Positions 24,809 through 32,100 of a stretch of DNA of 38,810 bases are shown in pieces; the stretch's first letter is position 1, and each line of letters opens with the position of its first letter. The notes below the pieces were generated by a model that worked only from the letters and a program-made list of their open reading frames with translations, was not told the origin of the DNA and made no database searches. Position numbers and translations under genes: made by a program. The DNA is from Streptomyces sp. G44. Lineage in GTDB: Bacteria; Actinomycetota; Actinomycetes; Streptomycetales; Streptomycetaceae. The stretch spans positions 1 to 38,810 of the forward strand of contig NZ_JAFEXF010000055.1 of the NCBI RefSeq assembly GCF_016905445.1, in the 5' to 3' direction.

Positions 24809-24887
24809 CGGGCACCGGACCTGGTGGAACCACGAGCCACCTGGGTAACGTCGGTCCGTTGACGACCTGTCGAGCGGGGAGCAAGAG

Positions 24888-24965
24888 ATGTACACCCTAC
24901 GTACGCAAGAGCACCGATCAGCTCTCGGACCGGCGCACGCGCAGGAGGCCGCAACACATGGCTGA
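24888..24965 (+). CDS. Possible 25-residue leader peptide
   Basis: A small frame begins ATG at 24888 with GGGGAG 6 nt upstream and encodes 25 residues starting MYTLRTQEHR. Its TGA (24963-24965) overlaps the start region of the WXG100-like gene (ATG 24958), so ribosomes finishing it would be placed at the next start. A TTGACG -35 candidate lies at 24859-24864. It may be a coupling or attenuation leader. Chance occurrence is possible because it is so short. Confidence 0.4.
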   Translation: MYTLRTQEHRSALGPAHAQEAATHG

Positions 24966-25272
24966 CCGGCTCAGGGCGGACCTGGACCTCATCAAGGACT
25001 GCTCGGATTCGCTGTACCGGATCCACCGGGAGTTCAAGGAGCACGGCAACCCGTCCGACGGCTATGAGAATGCCCTCGGGAGTGACAAGCTCCGGGACAT
25101 TTTCGACGACTTCTCCGGCACGTGGAAGAAGACACGTAAGAAACTGCTGAAGGACATCGAGAACCTCGCCAAGTACACGGCGGAAGCAGCGAAAGCGTAT
25201 GACGAGGTGGACCACGCCTTGGCCGAGGCCCTCCGAAACGCGAAGAAGAACGCCAAGAAGGGGAAGAAGTGA
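24958..25272 (+). CDS. WXG100-like small protein, type VII partner
   Basis: 104 residues, all-helical and Lys-rich at the end (NAKKNAKKGKK). The centre reads KLRDIFDDFSGTWKKTRKKL, with the DDF-x3-W turn shared with the protein at 5828-6196. Flanking heptads (LRADLDLIKDCSDSLYRI; VDHALAEAL) suit the hairpin of ESX proteins. ATG 24958 has AGGAGG 9 nt upstream. It overlaps the next gene by GTGA, so it is made in step with the chassis protein at 25269. Such pairs usually form heterodimers for export; that is inferred here. Confidence 0.78.
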   Translation: MADRLRADLDLIKDCSDSLYRIHREFKEHGNPSDGYENALGSDKLRDIFDDFSGTWKKTRKKLLKDIENLAKYTAEAAKAYDEVDHALAEALRNAKKNAKKGKK

Positions 25273-26588
25273 CCGCGCGGCCGTCCGACTGGAGTCCCCT
25301 GTACGACTCGGACCCGATACCGGGTGATCCGGATGAAGTGGCCCGGCTCGGCAAGAAGTTGCGCGGCATGGCCGACGAGATCGACAAGCAGGCGCGGAAC
25401 ATCAAGGCGCTGGCCTCCGTCGAGCACTGGGACAGTGAGGCCGGGCGCGCTTTCCATGAAACGGCGGGTGACGCGTCCAAGCGCCTGAAGGACGCGTACG
25501 ACCGCTACGACGAGGCAGCGGTCGCGCTCGGCACCAAGGTCGACCAGGGCGGCGGTGAGTCGAAGGAGTACGCCAGCGAGTTGTACCGCGCGCAACGCAT
25601 GGCGGACAAGGCCCTGGAGGAGTTCCGCACCGCGGAGGCGGAGCAGAAGTCGGCGCTCGGCGAGTTGGAGAAGACCAAGGGGACGGTGCCCTCCTCGAAG
25701 GAGGACAGCGTCGAGCGCACCAAGCAGCAGAAGAAGCGGGACGACGCCACGTCGGTGATGGCGAAGCACCGCCAGACCATCATGAACGCCGTGGAGATCC
25801 GTGACGAAGCGGCGAGCGCGGCGGCCAAGAAGATCAAGAGGATCATCCACCACGACGGCGTCCGTGACCCCGGCGGATTCATGAACTGGATCGCGGACCA
25901 CGCCGATTGGTTCACCGCCGCGGCCACTGTGCTGGCGGTGGTGGCGCTCGTGGCCGCGGTGGTCCTGACGGGTGGCATCGCCGCGATCATCGTCGGCCTC
26001 GCCGCCGCGCTGAGCGCCACGGCATTGACCGGCCGGTTGTACGACGTCTTCGCCCGGGGCGGGAAGTTCGACGCGGTGAAGATCACCGTTGACGTCCTCG
26101 GCATCATCCCCGGGCTCGGTGCGCTGAAGGGCCTGGCGGCGGGGGCCAAGGGAGCCCGTCTGCTCAGTGCCCAGCGCGGCGTCTGGTCCATGTTCACCAA
26201 CGGCTTCGCCGTCAAGAACATCAACCGGGGCGCGGGCCTCGCATCGAAGCTCCTGAAGGGGAAACTGGCCTCTAAGATCCCGGGTACGAGCCAGCTCGGG
26301 TCGAAGATCCCGGCAGGTGGCTGGAAGCCTGAGAACGTGACCCGATTCATCAAGGGCGCCGCGTTGACCAACCTCGGCGTGCATTCAGCCATCAAGTTGA
26401 GCCGAATACTTCCCGACCAGAGCGATCAAACCCCCCAGCACGTGACCCCGGATGCCGGCCCCGGTCTGAGGCCCCACCCGAGCCCGAACCCGAACGTGCC
26501 GTCTCCGGAGCCGAGCTCTCCCTCACCCTCTCCACGGCCCAGTCCGACTGCCGCGCCGTTCCACGGCGCGCTGGCCCCAGCGCGGTAA
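25269..26588 (+). CDS. Toxin-less paralogue of the RHS N-terminal chassis
   Basis: 439 residues from GTG. The order matches the first ~350 residues of the RHS toxin: DWSPLYDSDPIPGDPD (7-22), a helical pair with W54 (HWDSEAGRAF), RAQRMADKAL (108-117), coiled coil (115-190), a hydrophobic hairpin (215-253), and a post-membrane segment with VLGIIPGLGALKGLA (277-290). Where the RHS shell would start it instead ends in a Pro/Ser-rich tail (PSPNPNVPSPEPSSPSPS). It therefore looks like a putative T7SS-signal protein without a toxin, perhaps a structural or decoy substrate, or a remnant whose toxin end was lost. Genes on both sides overlap or abut it. Confidence 0.78.
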   Translation: MTARPSDWSPLYDSDPIPGDPDEVARLGKKLRGMADEIDKQARNIKALASVEHWDSEAGRAFHETAGDASKRLKDAYDRYDEAAVALGTKVDQGGGESKEYASELYRAQRMADKALEEFRTAEAEQKSALGELEKTKGTVPSSKEDSVERTKQQKKRDDATSVMAKHRQTIMNAVEIRDEAASAAAKKIKRIIHHDGVRDPGGFMNWIADHADWFTAAATVLAVVALVAAVVLTGGIAAIIVGLAAALSATALTGRLYDVFARGGKFDAVKITVDVLGIIPGLGALKGLAAGAKGARLLSAQRGVWSMFTNGFAVKNINRGAGLASKLLKGKLASKIPGTSQLGSKIPAGGWKPENVTRFIKGAALTNLGVHSAIKLSRILPDQSDQTPQHVTPDAGPGLRPHPSPNPNVPSPEPSSPSPSPRPSPTAAPFHGALAPAR

Positions 26589-26597
26589 GGAGCAGCC

Positions 26598-27185
26598 ATG
26601 CCGAAAAATGACTACCAAGCCTTGCAGAACGGGCAGTTCGTCGACGACGGCGGAGAGGTGCACGATCTGATTCCCTCCACCGTCATCGCCTCGGTGCCGG
26701 CAGCGAAGGACGCCGCCGAGCGGTACGGGCGGGAAGTGCGCTTCGACTTCCTGGACGACCGGGCCGTACTCCACATGCTGTACCGCCGCAGTGAGGACAC
26801 CGGGAAGGCGGGGGTGCTCGGCTGTCTCTTCGTCCTGCCCCTGTTCGTCTTCGGGGCAGGCGCCTGGCCCTTCTGGGATCTGGTCGCCTCGCAGAAGCCA
26901 CGGCCTTTCCAGATCGGTTTCATCGTCGCGGAGGCCGTGATCGTCGGTGGCCTGCTTCTCGCGCTGTTCCTGTTGAGGCGGCGCAGCCTGCTGGACAAGA
27001 CCAACCGCAACACGCGGTGCCGGGCCCGGCTCTACCGGAAGATCGTCGTCATCGCGCGCAACGGAGGAGCCGACATCCCGCTGCTCTATCCGTATTACGG
27101 CATGTACGCCACCTCCCGGAAGTTCTATCCCGAGGCGCCTGAGCACCCTGTCCCGTCCCTCCCGGAAGGCAACAACTCCAAGTGA
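26598..27185 (+). CDS. Two-TM membrane protein of unknown function
   Basis: 195 residues. A cytoplasmic N-terminal part (ERYGREVRFDFLDDRAVLHM) is followed by helices at 71-93 and 105-126, then an RRR stop and a C-terminal cytoplasmic domain (RLYRKIVVIARNGGADIPLLYPYYGMY). AAGGAG precedes the ATG. The stop overlaps the GTG of the next gene. Its place in the operon suggests a membrane anchor for the chassis protein or a type VII accessory. No family is recognised. Confidence 0.75.
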   Translation: MPKNDYQALQNGQFVDDGGEVHDLIPSTVIASVPAAKDAAERYGREVRFDFLDDRAVLHMLYRRSEDTGKAGVLGCLFVLPLFVFGAGAWPFWDLVASQKPRPFQIGFIVAEAVIVGGLLLALFLLRRRSLLDKTNRNTRCRARLYRKIVVIARNGGADIPLLYPYYGMYATSRKFYPEAPEHPVPSLPEGNNSK

Positions 27186-27904
27186 CCGTCCCCATGGAAT
27201 TGCCGGACGTGCTGGAGTTCGTCCCCGGCCATGCCGCCCCCGTCGAGACCACCGGCGTGATCCGCTCCGACACCGTGCACGTCCGCTGGGTGATGCCCGA
27301 GATCTTCCAGGACATCCCGCTGCACGAGGAGGACGAGGACGAGGCGGTCCGGCTCCTGGAGGAGCTGGCGGAGAAGGCGTTGCCCGGCGCCGAGGCCGAG
27401 GATCAGCTCAAACTGGCGGTCGTCGTCGCGCTCGGCATCGATGACCTGCTTTCCGGCGGAGCCGAATACGCGGCCGTCTGTGTGGGGGCGATCGGTGAGG
27501 ACCCGTGCTCCGCCACGGTCTTCGCGTCCCTCACCGACAGCCCGGAGACGACGGACGATGACACCATCGCGGCGATAGCCTCCAGCCTCCGCCGGGAGGG
27601 TATGGGGGAGACGACGGAGATCCAGCTGCCCTGCGGACCGGCAGTGTCGTGCGTCGGCACCCGTGAGGACAAGGTCAGCGCCGAGTTGACCGAGTCACCG
27701 GACGGTCTCACGATCCCCACGTCGTTCATCCGCGTATACATCCCGCTGCCGAACGGGACCACGGTGGTCATGGAGATGAGCACACCCACACCGGTCGGCT
27801 GGGACACGTTCTCCACCCTCTTCGGGAACGTCGTGAGCAGCGTCCGCCTGTTCACCGCGGACGGTACGCCACTGACCATCCCGGACCGGGACACGGACGC
27901 ATGA
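27182..27904 (+). CDS. Small beta-type protein, possible adaptor (divergent)
   Basis: 240 residues, acidic, no signal peptide. The middle reads RWVMPEIFQDIPL, then an acidic helix (EDEAVRLLEELAEKAL), LLSGGAEYAAVCVG and a terminal region FIRVYIPLPNGTTVVMEMS followed by FSTLFGNVVSSVRLF. The order of elements matches 20513-21154 and 27901-28452, though identity is low. The GTG at 27182 overlaps the upstream stop; ATG 27194 is an alternative start. The ATGA overlap with 27901 couples the two adaptor-like genes. Confidence 0.65.
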   Translation: MTVPMELPDVLEFVPGHAAPVETTGVIRSDTVHVRWVMPEIFQDIPLHEEDEDEAVRLLEELAEKALPGAEAEDQLKLAVVVALGIDDLLSGGAEYAAVCVGAIGEDPCSATVFASLTDSPETTDDDTIAAIASSLRREGMGETTEIQLPCGPAVSCVGTREDKVSAELTESPDGLTIPTSFIRVYIPLPNGTTVVMEMSTPTPVGWDTFSTLFGNVVSSVRLFTADGTPLTIPDRDTDA

Positions 27905-28452
27905 CCACGGTCTCCCCACCCTCGGACTACCGGCTGCTCGTGCCCCGAGACTGGTTCCGTGTGGACCTGACGCATGAGCGATGGCGCGGGCAACTGAAGA
28001 CCTTCGTGGACCGGGAGGCCTCGGGCGGCAACGCTCCCGCCGAGATTCGGCGCAGCGTCTGGACCACCTTGCGCAACACCGCCGAAGGGGGCGTCGCGCG
28101 GGGCGCCCTGGAGTTCTTCCTCAAGGCCGAACCACGCGAGTCGGGGCACACCGGGCTCCCTGCCTCGCTCATGGTGTCGCTGCTGCCCACGCCGCCGGGT
28201 CTTGCCCCGGCGCCGGAGGCCCTCGCGCAGACGCTGGCGGAACGGCGGCGTGGGGTGTCGGAGGTCACGACGATCGCGCTCCGCGCCGGCGATACGGTTC
28301 GTGCCGCCGCGGAAACGACGCTGGACTTCCACGTCCGGATGCCGGGCGGTGTGGGCTACCTCCTGCTGGCCTTCTCCGTGCCGGTGAGCGGTACGGCGGG
28401 GCCCATGGGGAACCTGTGCACGGCCATCGCCGAATCACTGCGGTGGACGTGA
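27901..28452 (+). CDS. Small beta-type protein, possible adaptor
   Basis: 183 residues, soluble. It begins YRLLVPRDWFRVDL, close to KVPETWWEFDV of the protein beside the RHS toxin, and shares the helix ending LRNTAEGGVARGAL followed by a sheet and a C-terminal helix-strand (LCTAIAESLRWT). It is the last gene of the type VII-like operon (ATGA overlap upstream, terminator-like hairpin downstream). I infer it serves the chassis protein at 25269 as 20513-21154 may serve the RHS toxin. Confidence 0.65.
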   Translation: MTTVSPPSDYRLLVPRDWFRVDLTHERWRGQLKTFVDREASGGNAPAEIRRSVWTTLRNTAEGGVARGALEFFLKAEPRESGHTGLPASLMVSLLPTPPGLAPAPEALAQTLAERRRGVSEVTTIALRAGDTVRAAAETTLDFHVRMPGGVGYLLLAFSVPVSGTAGPMGNLCTAIAESLRWT

Positions 28453-28519
28453 CCGACAGCGTGCCGGCGGGATGCCCCGGCGCGGCCACTTGAGGTGAGG
28501 CGTGCCGGGAAACTGATCG

Positions 28520-28561
28520 CGGGAGGGGCGACAAGGAGCGCGATCCTCGTGGCCCCTCCCG
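28520..28561. terminator. Hairpin between convergent genes
   Basis: CGGGAGGGGC (28520-28529) pairs fully with GCCCCTCCCG (28552-28561) across a 22-nt loop. It lies between the plus-strand operon and the minus-strand WXG100 gene, and a CTTTT run follows at 28574-28578 on the plus strand. Confidence 0.6.
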
Positions 28562-28580
28562 AACGGCCGACCGCTTTTAG

Positions 28581-28880
28581 CTACTTCCGCGCAGCCCGCC
28601 CCAACTCATCATCGATCTGCTCGTACTTCTCGGCCGCGTTGGTCAGGTAGTCGCCCATGCCGTCCAGGCCGTCCAGCGTCTTCTTCGCGCCCTCGACGAA
28701 CTCGTCGAAGTTCTCGTCGAACGCCTTCGAGGCGCTCTTGGTGACGAAGCCCGTCTCGACGAGGTTCTTGATGTACTTCTTCAGGCCGTCCAGCTTCTCG
28801 TTGAGCTTGTCCTTCTCCTTGACCACGTGCTTGGCCGCGTCACGCATGTCCTGATATGTGACGTCAAGGTCCTTGGCCAT
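28581..28880 (-). CDS. WXG100-family ESX-like protein
   Basis: A 99-residue helical hairpin protein. It begins AKDLDVTYQDMRDAAKHVV, turns at GFVTKSASKAFDENFDEF and ends in a second long helix (MGDYLTNAAEKYEQIDDEL). The FVT-x-SA turn with F-x3-F replaces the literal WXG, as in many Firmicute-type members. AGGAGA lies upstream of the ATG. It is divergent from the EssC/EccC-like ATPase and so is a prime candidate for its small secreted substrate or co-factor. Confidence 0.88.
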   Translation of the reverse strand: MAKDLDVTYQDMRDAAKHVVKEKDKLNEKLDGLKKYIKNLVETGFVTKSASKAFDENFDEFVEGAKKTLDGLDGMGDYLTNAAEKYEQIDDELGRAARK

Positions 28881-29072
28881 GAGGCTCTCCTAGTCAACTC
28901 GCCGCAGGGCCAACCCCCGTGGCTCCCTTAAGACGGATACGGGTCGGATGATGTGATCGTCCGTTCTCGCGCCAGCAGCTTACGGGTGAGGCGAGCGGGA
29001 ACGCAGCCCGGTTGAGTCACAGGTCTGCTATGACGGCGCGCCTGATTCCGGTATGAGCCCGTGCACAGGACG

Positions 29073-29103
29073 TTGCCTGCGGGAAGGGCGGAGCGGCTAT
29101 CGT
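29073..29103 (+). promoter_or_regulatory. Weak promoter candidate of the ATPase gene
   Basis: TTGCCT at 29073-29078 and TATCGT at 29098-29103 are 19 nt apart, 34 nt before the GTG start. The spacing is one base longer than usual, so this is a weak call. Confidence 0.3.
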
Positions 29104-29136
29104 CACAGCCATTGTTCAGCTCCGGGGAGGACCGTC

Positions 29137-32100
29137 GTGCACCTGACTCTGACCGTCGTCGATCCGTTCGGCGGGGGCTCCGCCGACGTGGTCCTCGACG
29201 CCGATCCCGAGTCCACCGTGCGGGACATCGCGGTGGAACTGGCCCGGCAGGTCGGCCACAGCGGAGCGCAGGTCATCCCCATCGGGCACGGTCAGCCGAC
29301 GCCCGCCGGCGGCGCCCCGATGATCTACGTGGACGGGTACGCCGTCGATCCGGCGGCCACCGTCGTCACCTCGCCGCTGCGCGAGGGCGCCGTCGTCAGT
29401 CTCGACGACCCGGCGGGCTGCCTGCCGGGTGAGCCCTCCGGTCTGGTCGAGCTGCGCGTGGCCGGCGGGCCCTCCGCGGGGTCCGTGCACCGGCTCGGCG
29501 TCGGGCGGTTCGACATCGGCAGCGGGCCCGCCTCGTACGTACGCATCGACGATCCCGAGATGCCCGCCCGCGCCCTGACGTTGTCAGTTGCAACCGATGG
29601 CACCTGCCAAGCCACCCTGCACGGCCAGGAGAAGGACAAGGAGGGCGTGACCCTCGACGGCGAGCCGTTCGGCGTGGAGAAGGAGGAACCCGAGCCGACC
29701 GGGGAGACCCCGCCCGAGGGGGAGTCCAAGAAGGACCGGAAGGCGCGGGAGAAGCGGGAGAAGCGGGAGCGCAAGGAGTGGAAGGAGCGGAGGGAGGCGC
29801 GGGCGAAGGCCCGCGCGAAGGGGCGGCTCGACACGGTCCCGTGGCCCCTCGGCGCTCAGATAGCCCTCGGCAACACCCTCCTGGAACTCACCCGGTACTC
29901 CCCTCCGAACGCCGCCCTGAAGTGGTCGGAGGACGGCGCCGGCCTCGACTACAACCGGCCCCCGCGGCTGCGTCCGCCCGAGCGGCAGACGACCTTCCGG
30001 CTGCCCTCCCCGCCCCGCGAGTTCGAGGCGCGGCCGCTGCCCTGGCTGATGGCGCTGTTCCCGCTGGTCGGTGCCGTCGTCGCCGCGATGATCTTCAATC
30101 GCTGGTACTACCTGATCATGGCGGCGCTCAGTCCGGTCATGCTCTTCGGCAACTACTTCATGGACAAGAAGCACGGGCGCAAGTCCCATGCGAAGCAGGT
30201 CAAGGAGTACAAGGAGACCAAGGCGCGGATCGAGAAGGACGCGCGGGACGCGCTGGTCGCCGAGCGGATGGACCGGCGGGCCGCGATCCCCGACCCCGCG
30301 ACCGTCCTCGCACTCGGCACCGGCCCCCGCACCCGCCTGTGGGAGCGGCGGCGGACCGACGCCGATCATCTGCTGATCCGGGTCGGCACCGGACGTCTGC
30401 CCTCCGAGGTCGTCCTCGACGACCCGGAGAAGGACGACCACCGGCGCCAGGTGACGTGGCACATCGAGGACGCGCCCGTCGCGCTGCCGCTGAAGGGGCT
30501 CGGCGTCATCGGCATCGCGGGCCCCGACGACTGTGCGACCGCGCTCGGCCGCTGGGCGGTGGCGCAGGCCGCGACGCTGCACAGCCCGATGGACGTGCAG
30601 TTCTACGTGCTGACCGAGAACTCCGCCCGTCAGGGCTGGGACTGGGTGCGGTGGCTGCCGCACGCGCGGCCGTCGGGCGGGCAGGACATCAACGTACTCA
30701 TCGGGACGGACGCCGAGACCGTCGGCGCCCGCATCGGTGAGCTGACGCAGATCCTCGACGCGCGGCTGAAGGCCCTGGAGGAGAACAAGGGCCAGGGCGC
30801 GAACTTCGCCGACCCCGACATCGTCGTGGTGTGGGACGGCGCGCGGCGGCTGCGCTCCCTGCCCGGTGTGGTGCGGCTGCTGCGCGAGGGCCCTTCCGTG
30901 GGCGTGTACGCGCTCTGCCTCGACACCGAGGAACGGTTCCTGCCGGGTGAGTGCCTGGCCTTCGTCGTCGCCGAGCCGAAGCCCCGGGAACTCACCGGGC
31001 CCCCGGCCGCCCCGGGGCATGCCCTCACCGCCCCGCCGGGGACGCCGCCGGGTCAACAGGCCCCGCAGGCGTCGCGAGGCGGCGTGCCCCGGCCGCCCGC
31101 GGGTGGCGGCTTCCCGTCCTTCCAGGCCTGGCACCGGACGGAGACCGACCCGGGCCGGGGCGACGCGCCGCGCGAGCTGCGGCTGCGCGTCGAGATGGCG
31201 GGCGCCGAGCGCCTGACGGACGTACGCCCCGACTTTGTGTCCCCCTCCTGGTGCCTGCGCCTGGCGCGGGCCGTCTCGCCGCTGCGCGACATCAGCGGGG
31301 AGACCGAGGACTCCGCGCTGCCCGCGTCCAGCCGGCTGCTCGACGTGCTCCAGCTGGAGCCGCCGACGCCCGGCGCGATCATGGCCCGCTGGCAGGCGGG
31401 CGGGCAGTCGACGATGGCGGTCATCGGTGAGTCGTACGACGGTCCGTTCGGCATCGACATGCGCAAGGACGGCCCCCACGGCCTGATCGCCGGTACGACC
31501 GGTTCCGGCAAGTCGGAGCTGCTCCAGACGATCGTCGCCGCGCTCGCCGTGGCCAACACGCCCGAGAACATGACGTTCGTCCTCGTCGACTACAAGGGCG
31601 GGTCCGCGTTCAAGGACTGCGTGAAGCTGCCGCACACCGTCGGCATGGTCACCGACCTCGACGCGCACCTCGTGGAGCGCGCCCTCGAATCGCTGGGCGC
31701 CGAACTGAAGCGGCGCGAGCACATCCTCGCCGACGCCGACGCGAAGGACATCGAGGACTACCAGGACCTCGTGCGGCGCGATCCGTCGCACGCGCCCGTG
31801 CCCCGGCTCCTGATCGTCATCGACGAGTTCGCCTCGATGGTGCGGGACCTGCCGGACTTCGTGACGGGACTGGTCAACATCGCCCAGCGCGGCCGTTCGC
31901 TCGGCATCCACCTGCTGCTCGCCACGCAGCGGCCGAGCGGTGTCGTCTCCCCCGAGATCCGCGCGAACACCAACCTCCGCATCGCGCTGCGCGTGACCGA
32001 CGGCGGCGAGTCCAGCGACGTCATCGACTCCCCCGAGGCCGGGCACATCAGCAAGAACACCCCGGGACGGGCCTATGTGCGGCTCGGGCACGCCTCGCTC

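Noticed and set aside
24694..24957. Upstream extension of the WXG100-like gene
   Set aside because: It overlaps the secreted protein gene and lacks a ribosome site; ATG 24958 has AGGAGG.
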